From NCBI GenBank assembly GCA_024400505.1, contig JAKSMP010000023.1, positions 1 through 35,195 of the forward strand: DNA of 35,195 nucleotides, in the 5' to 3' direction. Below are positions 1 through 8,267 of the stretch, one piece after another. The number at the start of each line of letters is the position of its first letter. Position 1 is the first letter of the stretch. The DNA comes from Bacteroidales bacterium. GTDB taxonomy: Bacteria > Bacteroidota > Bacteroidia > Bacteroidales > P3. A program made the position numbers and the translations under genes. The notes beneath the pieces were generated by a model, which saw only the letters and a program-made list of their open reading frames with translations, was not told the origin of the DNA and made no database searches.

Positions 1-141
1 ACCAAGTTAGTGACCAAGTCAGTGACCAAGTTAGTGACCAAGTTAGTGACCAAGTCAGTGACCAAGTTAGTGACCAAGTCAGTGACCAAGTTAGTGACCA
101 AGTTAGTGACCAAGTTAGTGACCAAGTCAGTGACCAAGTTG
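1..141 (+). repeat. 12-bp tandem repeat inside a coding region
   Basis: About twelve head-to-tail copies of a 12-bp unit, gtgaccaagttA or gtgaccaagtcA, with the last copy ending in ttg. The array starts before the window edge. Read in the frame that stays open to position 413 it encodes a Val-Ser-Asp-Gln tetrapeptide. The only recurrent difference between copies (T or C) falls at the third codon position (gtt/gtc, both Val) in that frame, so copies differ only synonymously there. In the frame starting at position 1 the same change would alternate Leu and Ser. This supports the Val-Ser-Asp-Gln frame as the coding one. Confidence 0.95.
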
Positions 142-413
142 GTGACACCTTACAGATTAGGCTTAGTCCTAATCAAAAGAAACTGCTACAACTCATAAAA
201 GGCGATGTCGCCATGGCTGAAATGATGTCATTTCTTGGTTTGGCAAGTCGCAGTTATTTCCGCCAACATATCCTATCACCGCTTATTAAAAACCAGTTCA
301 TCACGCCCACACAGACTGACAAACCTAATAGTTCCAAACAGAAATACCGGCTTACCCCACAAGGCAAAGTCATATCCGATAAATTAAAACGCTCAAATAA
401 CACGAAGCCATGA
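1..413 (+). CDS. C-terminal fragment of AlbA_2- or Fic-type protein with winged helix (5' end outside window)
   Basis: The gene enters the window from the left, reading in the frame whose first complete codon is at position 3. The visible part is a Val-Ser-Asp-Gln repeat linker followed by about 85 residues that look like the winged-helix tail found at the C-terminus of Bacteroidetes ATP-binding AlbA_2/Schlafen-like (RecG-related) regulators and of some Fic proteins. Supporting marks are a helix beginning LSPNQKKLLQLIKGD, a recognition-helix-like stretch with SYFRQHILSPLI, and a wing with KQKYRLTPQGK. The catalytic or ATP-binding part is not visible, so the parent family cannot be decided. 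Its stop overlaps the next start (ATGA at 410-413), which suggests translational coupling to the following cassette. Confidence 0.7.
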   Translation, partial: QVSDQVSDQVSDQVSDQVSDQVSDQVSDQVSDQVSDQVSDQVSDQVGDTLQIRLSPNQKKLLQLIKGDVAMAEMMSFLGLASRSYFRQHILSPLIKNQFITPTQTDKPNSSKQKYRLTPQGKVISDKLKRSNNTKP

Positions 414-1003
414 TAATCATAGAATCAAAAAGAAAGAAAATAGAGACGCTGCAGAAGCTTTACCCAGGGGCTGTGATTGCTGACGTGACAAGCAAGTCGG
501 ACAATGCACAGTTGGTGAAGCTGAGTCCTTTCTACCCCCATGGTGGCATACCTGTGCCCAACTCGCATGGGGTGAAAGCCGCTTGTGTGGAAGCCATCTG
601 GCAGGGGCTGAAGGTGTTTGAATCGTACGGGGTGGATGTGACGATGTTTGGCAACGACACGATGAAGAACATCAAGCGCACTGTGCGCAAATACGGCAAG
701 CCCCTAGGCCACCAGTACGGCTTGGACAGCATCGAGCTGCTAGACTATATCACGGCACGTAAGAAGATTTATATCCCCGCCTATCAATGGGTGCTGGAGA
801 ACAAGGTGCAGGACATCATAGCCCGACTGCGGGAGGCCTCGAAGACCAAGACCATAGTGCTGCTGGACTATGAAACCAACGCCGATGTAGATAACCCCAA
901 GAAACCCTTATCACATGCCGCCTTGATAAAGGCTTATGTGGAAGGCACATATCCCTTTGGACAGAAAACCAAAGACATCAACCAACTGAACCTATTCAAC
1001 TAA
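410..1003 (+). CDS. DUF6939-like protein, possibly NADAR-like
   Basis: A 197-residue soluble protein with no signal peptide. I recognise it from memory as similar to the uncharacterised family DUF6939. Seen in the sequence: an LSPFYPHGGIPVP stretch at residues 38-50, then VEAIWQGLKVF at 60-70, an RTVRKYGKPLG segment at 90-100 and a C-terminal helix ending near residue 178. The order S-x-FYP, then V-E-x-x-x-Q-x-x-K, then a Lys/Arg-rich KxxG segment resembles the core of NADAR (YbiA-like) ADP-ribose glycosidases, some of which act as antitoxins of DarT toxins. That link is inference. It matters because the next gene carries a DarT-like domain. The start overlaps the previous stop by four bases, and the next gene begins 12 bases after its stop. 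Confidence 0.6.
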   Translation: MIIIESKRKKIETLQKLYPGAVIADVTSKSDNAQLVKLSPFYPHGGIPVPNSHGVKAACVEAIWQGLKVFESYGVDVTMFGNDTMKNIKRTVRKYGKPLGHQYGLDSIELLDYITARKKIYIPAYQWVLENKVQDIIARLREASKTKTIVLLDYETNADVDNPKKPLSHAALIKAYVEGTYPFGQKTKDINQLNLFN

Positions 1004-1015
1004 TACTATTATAAT

Positions 1016-2482
1016 ATGAACAAACGCAGTAACTGGGAGGAATTCAAAGCCATCCTCGACCAACACCATATCACCAAGTTGTATCATTTTACAGACCGAG
1101 ACAACTTGGAGTCCATCATCAAGCATGGTGGCTTGTTCTCGTGGGGCGACTGCCAAGACCAAGGCATCAGCATAGCCAAGCCCGGCGGTGGCGGCCCCGG
1201 TTCGCTATCGTGGGGACTGGACCAGCGGGCAGGGCTGAGCCATTATGTGCGGGTGAGTTTCACCACCCAGCACCCCATGATGTATGTGGCCATGAACGAG
1301 GGCCGCATCAGCAACCCCGTAATCTTGGAGATTGACCCCAGCGTGATATACGACACCGAGACCCGCTATGCCAACATGAACGCCACAAGAGGCGAAGCGA
1401 ATGTGGGTAATACGTTGAACGATTTCAAGAGCATACATTTCAACTCGGTGAAGGCTCGCAAGCACTTTGACTTGGATGCCGACGAGCAGCCCTACTTCCA
1501 GGCCGAGATATTGGTGAAGGGCAAGATACCGCTGTCGGCTATCACCAACATTGGCAATTTCGGCATACCCATTCCCAATCAGCCTCAGGCATTGCAGAGC
1601 AAGAACGCCTACACCGCCCGCATTGACCGTGAGCATCCCACGGCATTTATCTTCTTGGTGGATCAGAGCGTGTCGATGAAGCGACTGACAACCTTCAACG
1701 GCGAGGATATGACTATGTCGGAAGCTGTGGCCAGAATTGTCAATGGCCAAATAAACGAGTTGATACAACGCTGCGTGAAGAGCGACGAGACAAGGCACTA
1801 CTTCGACATTGCCGTGATAGGCTATGGCGAGGAGGCTTACTCGGCATGGCAGGGCGACTTGGCGGGGCGCGACTTCGTGACTCCACAAGAAATCAGAGAC
1901 AACCCCTACCGCAAAATAACGGTGCGCGAAGAGGTGCGCACCCGCAAGGGTATCAGTGTGAAAGAGGTGGAGAAAAACCAATGGATAGGTGCACGGCACG
2001 ACGGCTCGTGGACACACATGCACCTGGCCTTCCGCAAAGCACAGCAGCTACTGGAGGTATGGATGGCAGACCATGCCGACAAAGACTGCTATCCGCCCAC
2101 CATCATAAACATCACCGACGGCCAGTACAACCATGTGAGCCACGATGAGATGGCACAGGTGTCGAATGAGTTGAAGAGCCTCTTTACCAATGACGGCAAT
2201 CTGCTGCTATTCAATGTGCATATTGTAGAAGGCAACAGCGAGGCTGTGGCGTTCCCCGCCACCGCAGGCGAGCTGAACGGCAACGGCTATGGCGAGAAAC
2301 TGTTCAATATGTCAAGTCTGCTGCCATTGAACTATAATGAGCAAATCCGCCAGTTGTTTGGAGATGACAAGCAAGCCGATATACGCTATCGCGCCATGGG
2401 CGTAAACACCGGCATGGAGCACTTGGTGAAGATGATGAAGATTGGCACCCTGTCGAGCACTTGGGTAAACAACAACCAATAG
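1016..2482 (+). CDS. DarT-like ADP-ribosyltransferase fused to von Willebrand A domain
   Basis: A 488-residue protein without signal peptide or membrane segments. Residues about 20-185 match the layout of DarT (DUF4433) DNA ADP-ribosyltransferases: YHFT at 23-26, DNLESIIKHGG at 29-39, an Arg at 71 before a HYVRVSFTTQHPMMY block at 76-90 (compare DYVPFYFTPFSPML in E. coli DarT), and QAEILVKGKIP at 162-172, where Glu164 sits at the catalytic glutamate position. Residues about 205-480 form a vWA domain with an intact metal site: DQSVS at 216-220, Thr333 in SWTHM, and NITDG ending at 369. Such vWA domains normally pair with partner proteins, and the next gene is a PP2C phosphatase as in TerY-type modules. 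No DarG macrodomain antitoxin is visible. The DarT assignment is fairly secure; activity and target are unknown. Confidence 0.75.
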   Translation: MNKRSNWEEFKAILDQHHITKLYHFTDRDNLESIIKHGGLFSWGDCQDQGISIAKPGGGGPGSLSWGLDQRAGLSHYVRVSFTTQHPMMYVAMNEGRISNPVILEIDPSVIYDTETRYANMNATRGEANVGNTLNDFKSIHFNSVKARKHFDLDADEQPYFQAEILVKGKIPLSAITNIGNFGIPIPNQPQALQSKNAYTARIDREHPTAFIFLVDQSVSMKRLTTFNGEDMTMSEAVARIVNGQINELIQRCVKSDETRHYFDIAVIGYGEEAYSAWQGDLAGRDFVTPQEIRDNPYRKITVREEVRTRKGISVKEVEKNQWIGARHDGSWTHMHLAFRKAQQLLEVWMADHADKDCYPPTIINITDGQYNHVSHDEMAQVSNELKSLFTNDGNLLLFNVHIVEGNSEAVAFPATAGELNGNGYGEKLFNMSSLLPLNYNEQIRQLFGDDKQADIRYRAMGVNTGMEHLVKMMKIGTLSSTWVNNNQ

Positions 2483-2484
2483 TC

Positions 2485-3285
2485 ATGAGCAAAGGAATGA
2501 CCCTGGCCAAGCCCCGCGAACATCTGGCCAACGAAGATGCCATATTGGTGGCAGAGAACTGCATAGCCGTGTCGGACGGCGCAGGAGGTTGCGGCGTGTT
2601 TGCCAATGAGTGGTCGGCATATCTGTTGGCCAACCTGCCGCAAGACAGACCTTTGACCAAATACGAAGAACTGAACGAATGGATAGACCAGATATGGGAA
2701 CCATTCTACGAAGCACATGAGGAGAAGGCCAAGCTGGGCGATGCAATGCTGGTGCAGAAATACTACAATGAGGGCTCTTTTGCCACCTTGGCTGCGGCAT
2801 GGAAGATAGACGAAAAGCATTGCCGTTGGATGAGCTATGGCGACAGCGTGGTGTTTCATTATTCATCCAAGAACAAGACTTTGGAGCACAGCTTCACCCA
2901 GTTGGCAGATTTCTCAAAGCCACCGCATCTGATTAATTGCAAAGACCCTTTAGCCGAAGAAGGATTTCGCTCAGGTGTGTTTGAATTAGATGAAACATCG
3001 ATGGTGTTTGCGGCAAGCGATGCGCTGTCGCACTACATCTTGATGTGCTATGAATTGGTACATTGTGGAGACTATTACGAAGAACTGATAGCCGAGCGGA
3101 ATAGCGGCACTACCAATGGGCAGTTGCTGGCTGTGGCTGAGCAGATGCCGATGGATTTTGACAAAATGCTGGAAGATTTGTTGGCATCGGTAGAGTCGGT
3201 CGAGATGTTTGACTTGTATCTGCTAGCATTGCAGGAGAAAGGGGTGCTGGATAGAGACGATTATTCGTTGGTGATGATGGGATAG
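2485..3285 (+). CDS. PP2C-type Ser/Thr protein phosphatase
   Basis: A 266-residue PP2C-family protein, counted from the ATG at 2485, two bases after the previous stop. An in-frame TTG at 2461 would overlap the upstream gene and is less likely. PP2C motifs are in order: NEDA at 16-19, SDGAGG at 30-35, GSFATLAAAW at 97-106, YGDS at 118-121, AASD ending at Asp179, and DRDDYSLV at 256-263. The metal-binding aspartates of motifs 1, 2, 8 and 11 therefore appear present. The neighbouring vWA protein and near-zero spacing suggest the two act together, as vWA and PP2C proteins do in TerY-P modules. No partner kinase is present in the window. Dephosphorylation of a phosphoprotein is the expected reaction; the substrate is unknown. 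Confidence 0.8.
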   Translation: MSKGMTLAKPREHLANEDAILVAENCIAVSDGAGGCGVFANEWSAYLLANLPQDRPLTKYEELNEWIDQIWEPFYEAHEEKAKLGDAMLVQKYYNEGSFATLAAAWKIDEKHCRWMSYGDSVVFHYSSKNKTLEHSFTQLADFSKPPHLINCKDPLAEEGFRSGVFELDETSMVFAASDALSHYILMCYELVHCGDYYEELIAERNSGTTNGQLLAVAEQMPMDFDKMLEDLLASVESVEMFDLYLLALQEKGVLDRDDYSLVMMG

Positions 3286-3359
3286 GAGGAAACAAGCCTC
3301 AGAATCAGCTTATAAGAAGCCACTAGAAAAGTTTATTTTTATATATGAAATATTTTTCT

Positions 3360-3367
3360 TAACTTTG
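3360..3367 (+). promoter_or_regulatory. Predicted -7 promoter box for glnS
   Basis: taactttg matches the Bacteroidetes TAnnTTTG -7 consensus exactly and lies about 60 bases before the glnS start, in an AT-rich 142-base gap. A clear TTTG -33 box is not visible at the usual spacing. Confidence 0.5.
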
Positions 3368-3427
3368 TTGAGTTTAAGTGCTATGCACTATTGTTATTAA
3401 GTAAATAATAATGAATATTTTATAAAG

Positions 3428-5119
3428 ATGGAAGAAAATACATCTCTTAATTTTTTGGAAGAAATTATCGAACAGGGATTGAACGAAGGTACTTACAAGT
3501 CCATTCTCACCCGCTTCCCTCCCGAACCCAACGGCTATCTGCACATCGGCCACTGTAAGTCGATTTGCCTTAACTTTGGCTTGGCCCAAAAATATGGCGG
3601 CAAGACCAACTTGCGCTTTGATGACACCAACCCCGTGAAGGAAGACACCGAGTATGTGGATTCTATCCAGCAGGACATCCGCTGGCTGGGCTTTGAATGG
3701 GCCAGCGTGCATTATGCCAGCGATTATTTCGACCAGCTGTATCTGTGGGCTGTAGAGCTTATCAAGAAGGGCCTTGCTTATGTTGACGACCAGACGCAGG
3801 AGCAAATACGCCTGGGCCGAGGCACTGTGACCCAGCCCGGCACCAACAGCCCCTATCGCGACCGTTCGGTGGAGGAGAACTTAGACCTCTTTGAGCGCAT
3901 GAAGAATGGCGAATTTGCCGATGGAGAGAAAGTGCTGCGCGCCAAGATTGACATGGCTCACCCCAATATGCAGTTCCGCGACCCCATCATGTACCGCATC
4001 CTGCACGCCGAACATCACCGCACTGGCAACAAGTGGTGCATCTACCCCATGTATGACTACGCACACGGCCAGAGCGACTCTATTGAGAATATCACCCACT
4101 CAATCTGCACCCTTGAATTTGACATTCACCGCCCGCTGTACGACTGGTTTATCGAGCAACTGGGAATCTGGCCCAGCCACCAATATGAGTTTGCCCGCCT
4201 GAACATCAACTACACGGTGATGAGCAAGCGCAAACTGCTGCAGCTGGTGAAGGAGCATTATGTGAGCGGATGGGACGACCCCAGAATGCCCACTATCTGC
4301 GGTTTCCGCCGCAGAGGCTATACCCCTGAGAGCTTGCGCAACTTCTGCGAAGATATAGGAGTGGCCAAACGTGACAACATCATTGACTATGTGCGCCTGG
4401 AGAACAGTTTGCGCGATCACTTGAATAAGGTGGCCCAGCGCCGCATGGCTGTGCTGAACCCTGTGAAGCTGGTGATTGACAACTATCCCGAAGGCCAAGA
4501 GGAATTCCTCACCGCCATCAACAACCCCGAGTGCGAAGCCGACGGCACCCGCCAGGTACCTTTCAGCCGCGAGCTGTACATCGAACGCGAGGACTTTATG
4601 GAAGAGGCTCCCAAGAAATACTTCCGCCTGTCGCTGGGCAAAGAGGTGCGCTTGCGCTACGCCTACTTTGTTACCGCACAGAGCGTGGAGAAAGATGCCG
4701 AAGGCAACATCACCTGCATCCACTGCACCTACGACCCCGCCACCCGCGGAGGCGATTCGCCCGACGGCCGCAAGGTGAAGGGCACCCTGCACTGGGTGAG
4801 CGCCAAGCACGCTGTGGATGCCGAGGTGCGCATGTTTGACCGCCTATTTGCCACCGAAGCTCCCGACGATGTGGAAGAGGGAAAGACTTTCTTGGACAAC
4901 CTGAACCCCGACAGCCTAAAGGTGCTGCAGAACTGCAAACTGGAACCTGCTCTGGCCGAGGCTCACATGGTGGTGAACGAGAAAGGCATAGAAGAGCCCC
5001 AGCGTTTCCAGTTCGAGCGCATGGGCTACTTCTGCACCGACCGCGACTCGAAAGACGGACACCTGGTGTTCAACCGTTCCTGCAGCCTGAAGGACACTTG
5101 GGCAAAAATAAATGGTTAA
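3428..5119 (+). CDS. glnS: Glutaminyl-tRNA synthetase
   Basis: This cytoplasmic class I aminoacyl-tRNA synthetase charges tRNA-Gln with glutamine using ATP. The protein is 563 residues, the usual length. The ATP-binding HIGH signature is at residues 39-42 inside [12 protein letters not shown], and the KMSKS-type signature appears as VMSKR at 264-268. The FDDTNP stretch near residue 66 and the GFRRRGYTP segment near residue 295 are typical of GlnRS rather than bacterial GluRS. The C-terminal half has the anticodon-binding beta-barrels. The start follows an AT-rich leader with a predicted promoter at 3360-3367. pheT follows 93 bases downstream, but pheS is not in the window. I see nothing unusual in the sequence. 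Confidence 0.97.
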   Translation: MEENTSLNFLEEIIEQGLNEGTYKSILTRFPPEPNGYLHIGHCKSICLNFGLAQKYGGKTNLRFDDTNPVKEDTEYVDSIQQDIRWLGFEWASVHYASDYFDQLYLWAVELIKKGLAYVDDQTQEQIRLGRGTVTQPGTNSPYRDRSVEENLDLFERMKNGEFADGEKVLRAKIDMAHPNMQFRDPIMYRILHAEHHRTGNKWCIYPMYDYAHGQSDSIENITHSICTLEFDIHRPLYDWFIEQLGIWPSHQYEFARLNINYTVMSKRKLLQLVKEHYVSGWDDPRMPTICGFRRRGYTPESLRNFCEDIGVAKRDNIIDYVRLENSLRDHLNKVAQRRMAVLNPVKLVIDNYPEGQEEFLTAINNPECEADGTRQVPFSRELYIEREDFMEEAPKKYFRLSLGKEVRLRYAYFVTAQSVEKDAEGNITCIHCTYDPATRGGDSPDGRKVKGTLHWVSAKHAVDAEVRMFDRLFATEAPDDVEEGKTFLDNLNPDSLKVLQNCKLEPALAEAHMVVNEKGIEEPQRFQFERMGYFCTDRDSKDGHLVFNRSCSLKDTWAKING

Positions 5120-5212
5120 TGGTGAGGAGTGAAAGGTGAACTGAGAAGAGAGAACGAACAAATCACCAGCCACCTAATAACTCCTAAATCTATAAAATCT
5201 AAACATAGAAAC

Positions 5213-7699
5213 ATGAAGGCTTCATATAAATGGTTACGTGAGTATGTCGATACCGAACTCACTCCCAACGAACTAGACAATCTTTTGACATTCAGTGGTC
5301 TCGAAATCGAGGGCGTGGAAAAGGTTGAAAGCATCAAGGGCGGACTTGAACATGTGGTGATTGCCCAGGTGCTCACCTGCGAGAACCACCCCGACAGCGA
5401 CCACCTGCACCTGACCACCGTGGATGTGGGCGGAGACCGTCCATTGGAAATTGTGTGTGGTGCGCCCAATGTGGCCGCCGGACAGAAAGTGGTGTGCGCC
5501 ACCATCGGCACCAAGATATACACTTCCGATACCGAATTCTATGAAATCAAGAAAGGCAAGCTCCGCGGCAAGGTGAGCGAGGGTATGCTTTGCGCAGCCG
5601 ACGAGTTGCAGCTGGGCTCCAGCCACGACGGCATCATGGTGTTGCCCGACGATGCACCCGTGGGAATGCCCGCCAAGGAATACTTCCACTTGGAGGAAGA
5701 CTATACACTAGAGGTGGCTATCACCGCCAACCGCAGCGACGCTACCAGCCACATTGGTGTGGCTCGCGACATTGTGGCCGTGCTGAATACTCGCGAGGGT
5801 GCCAATAAGAAAATCAACTGGCCCGAGGTGGCTGACCTCTCACAGGCAGCCGATACCACTGCCAACCCCATCAAGGTGACTGTTGAACGTCCAGACTTAT
5901 GCCCCCGTTACACCGGCATCACTATGGAGAATGTGAAGGTGTGCGATTCGCCAAAATGGTTGCAAGACAAGCTCCGCACCATCGGCATCCGCCCCATCAA
6001 CAACATTGTGGACATCACCAACTTTGTGTTGATGGAAGTGGGACAGCCTATGCACGCTTTTGATGCCGACAAAATTGCCGGGAATCACGTAATTGTGAAA
6101 ACTTTGCCCCAGGACACTCCTTTTGTGACCTTGGACGGAGTGGAGCGCAAACTGGATGAACGCGACTTGATGATTTGCAACGAGCAGGAAGGCATGTGCA
6201 TTGCCGGCGTGTTCGGCGGTGAGAAGAGCGGCATCACTAACCAGACCACACGCGTGTTCTTGGAGAGCGCATACTTCAACCCCATGTCGATACGCAAAAC
6301 TTCCAAGCGCCACACTTTGAAGACTGACGCTTCGTTCCGCTACGAACGCGGTTGCGACCCCAATATCACTATGTGGGCACTGCAACGCGCAGTAAAGTTG
6401 ATGCAAGAGCTGGCAGGCGCTACCGTGGCATCAAAGGTGGTGGATGTTTATCCCCAAGAGATCAAACGTGCCGAAGTGGATATCAACTTCGACCGCATCA
6501 CCCGTCTGGTGGGACAGGAGATTCCTGTGGACGCTATCCGCACCGCACTCACTTCGCTGGACATTGAAATTGCTAGCGAGACTGCCGAGGGTATGCATAT
6601 ACTCATCCCCACTTGCAAGGTGGATGTATATCGCGAGTGCGACGTGGTGGAAGAGATTATGAGAATATATGGATACAATAATATACATGTGGACGAGCGC
6701 ATCAGCAGCTGCCTTTCATTCGGCCAGAAGCCCAATCCCCGCCGTCTGCAGAATATCGTATCAGACTTGCTGACCGACAACGGATTCAGTGAGATCATGA
6801 ACAACTCACTCACCAAAGCAGAGTATTTCGAGAACAATCCCGATTTCGACCCTGCCAACAGCATTCAGATACTCAACCCCTTGAGCAAGGAGCTGAACGT
6901 GATGAGACAAACACTGCTTTACAGCGGTATGGAATGCGTGGTGAGAAACCTCAACTACAAGATTCAGAACCAGAAGCTCTACGAGTTTGGACGCACTTAT
7001 CAGCGTGCCATGAATGTGGCTGACATTACCGAGGAGCACAAAGTGACCGATAAATTTGCCGAGGTGCAGCACCTTTCCATCTTTATGACAGGCAACATGA
7101 CCTCTGAAAGCTGGATGGGCAAGCCCGCTCCCGTGGACTTCTATCAGTTAAAACTCTTTGTGATGAACATCATGCGTCGTATGCGTATGAACATCACACG
7201 CCTGGAATTTGTGCCTGCCAAGGAGAAATTCTATGCCGAAGGTATTGATATCGTGTTCCGCGACAGCAAGAAACAGCTCTGCTCTATGGGACGCCTGAGC
7301 AAAGATGCCCTGAAACGCATGGACTGCAAACAGGATGTGTATTATGCCGACTTTGACTGGACCCTATTGCTGAAGAGCTACCCCTCGAAGGAGGTGATGT
7401 ATGCCGAGGTGCCCAAGTTCCCCGAAGTGCGCCGCGATTTGGCACTCATCCTCGACAAAAAGATCACCTTTGCTGAGATTGAACGTGTGGCCTATGCCAC
7501 CGAGAAGAAACTGCTGAAGCGTGTGAGCCTCTTCGACGTTTATGAAGGCAAGGGTATCACCGAGGGCATGAAGTCGTATGCTGTCAGTTTCATTCTGCAG
7601 GATAAGGAGAAAACCCTCAACGACAAGCAGATTGAAACCGTGATGGCTAAGCTGCAGAAGAACCTTGAAAGCCAGCTGAACGCACATATCAGACAATAA
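5213..7699 (+). CDS. pheT: Phenylalanyl-tRNA synthetase beta subunit
   Basis: The beta chain of the (alpha-beta)2 phenylalanyl-tRNA synthetase, which charges tRNA-Phe. I chose the ATG at 5213 because the family N-terminus MKASYKWLREYV begins there; an upstream in-frame ATG at 5129 would add 28 residues unlike the family. This gives 828 residues, the normal size. Domains in order: a tRNA-binding OB fold at about 40-155 (VIAQVLTCENHPDSDHLHL), B3/B4 editing and B5 domains in the middle, the catalytic-like core, and a C-terminal FDX-ACB anticodon-binding domain starting near FPEVRRDLALILD. It is not adjacent to pheS here, so the two subunits are encoded separately. Confidence 0.97.
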   Translation: MKASYKWLREYVDTELTPNELDNLLTFSGLEIEGVEKVESIKGGLEHVVIAQVLTCENHPDSDHLHLTTVDVGGDRPLEIVCGAPNVAAGQKVVCATIGTKIYTSDTEFYEIKKGKLRGKVSEGMLCAADELQLGSSHDGIMVLPDDAPVGMPAKEYFHLEEDYTLEVAITANRSDATSHIGVARDIVAVLNTREGANKKINWPEVADLSQAADTTANPIKVTVERPDLCPRYTGITMENVKVCDSPKWLQDKLRTIGIRPINNIVDITNFVLMEVGQPMHAFDADKIAGNHVIVKTLPQDTPFVTLDGVERKLDERDLMICNEQEGMCIAGVFGGEKSGITNQTTRVFLESAYFNPMSIRKTSKRHTLKTDASFRYERGCDPNITMWALQRAVKLMQELAGATVASKVVDVYPQEIKRAEVDINFDRITRLVGQEIPVDAIRTALTSLDIEIASETAEGMHILIPTCKVDVYRECDVVEEIMRIYGYNNIHVDERISSCLSFGQKPNPRRLQNIVSDLLTDNGFSEIMNNSLTKAEYFENNPDFDPANSIQILNPLSKELNVMRQTLLYSGMECVVRNLNYKIQNQKLYEFGRTYQRAMNVADITEEHKVTDKFAEVQHLSIFMTGNMTSESWMGKPAPVDFYQLKLFVMNIMRRMRMNITRLEFVPAKEKFYAEGIDIVFRDSKKQLCSMGRLSKDALKRMDCKQDVYYADFDWTLLLKSYPSKEVMYAEVPKFPEVRRDLALILDKKITFAEIERVAYATEKKLLKRVSLFDVYEGKGITEGMKSYAVSFILQDKEKTLNDKQIETVMAKLQKNLESQLNAHIRQ

Positions 7700-7711
7700 T
7701 AGCAAAAAGGC

Positions 7712-7777
7712 AGAATGTAGATTGCAGCCATGGGTTGCAGAGCAAATGCAACTCTTAGATGCCACAATCTACATTCT
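7712..7777. repeat. Intergenic inverted repeat, copy 1
   Basis: Perfect 13-bp inverted repeat: agaatgtagattg at 7712-7724 and its complement caatctacattct at 7765-7777, with a 40-base unrelated spacer. It fills the gap between pheT and the next gene and ends 13 bases before that gene's ATG. The right arm plus one base (caatctacattcta) is identical to the right flank of the inverted repeat near 33980-34039, so this is a dispersed element. Confidence 0.8.
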
Positions 7778-7790
7778 ACCATCAAGAATC

Positions 7791-8210
7791 ATGGACAAAG
7801 GCCTTTTGAAATATGATGTGAGAGTGTTGCTGGCATTGCAACAAGCTATAGCAGGAAGTCATGACTTCTTCCGTTGGCTTGTGGATGCACACTATCCAGA
7901 GTTGGCCGCCTTCAGCAACTTTCTGCAAGACGATGGCGAGGCAGAGCAATGGCTTGTGCAGCATCATTTCCACTGGCTTGGTATCATGAGCCATGCCATA
8001 GACGGCGACCAACGCAGCCGAATGTGGATAAAGAACAACTTGCATGAGGCTAACCTGATGTTTGTGCTGGCATGCCGGCAAGACGACAAAGCAATATCAT
8101 GGCTCAAGTTCATGAATCTGGAAATACTCCAGCGCCTGGCACAAGAAGTGGCATCGTTGCGCAACAGGCAAGAGCTGGACACAAGTTTCCCATACAAGAT
8201 GAGATTATAG
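7791..8210 (+). CDS. Hypothetical protein of unknown function
   Basis: A 139-residue protein, counted from the ATG at 7791. A TTG at 7722 would start inside the inverted repeat and is rejected. I do not recognise the family. The composition suggests an all-helical soluble protein rich in Leu, Ala, Trp and His, with no signal peptide, membrane segment or metal-binding motif that I can name. It lies between pheT and the pseudouridine synthase gene on the same strand, 57 bases before the latter. The codon pattern and the uninterrupted frame support it being real, but no role can be assigned. Confidence 0.65.
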   Translation: MDKGLLKYDVRVLLALQQAIAGSHDFFRWLVDAHYPELAAFSNFLQDDGEAEQWLVQHHFHWLGIMSHAIDGDQRSRMWIKNNLHEANLMFVLACRQDDKAISWLKFMNLEILQRLAQEVASLRNRQELDTSFPYKMRL

Positions 8211-8267
8211 GAACTCATTAAACAGATATTCACCTAAGCGGTTCCAAAAGCCGCAAACAAATCATTA

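Noticed and set aside
1-141. CRISPR array
   Set aside because: The repeat units are 12 bases, directly abutting, with no spacers, and lie inside a coding frame.
10-198. Open frame of Thr-Lys-Leu/Ser-Val repeats
   Set aside because: It is a shadow of the 12-bp array. In this frame the T/C variants change amino acids, whereas in the frame that continues to 413 they are silent, and the sequence after the repeat there resembles a winged helix.
5129-5212. N-terminal extension of pheT
   Set aside because: The extra 28 residues are charged and unlike the family; the conserved N-terminus begins at the ATG at 5213.
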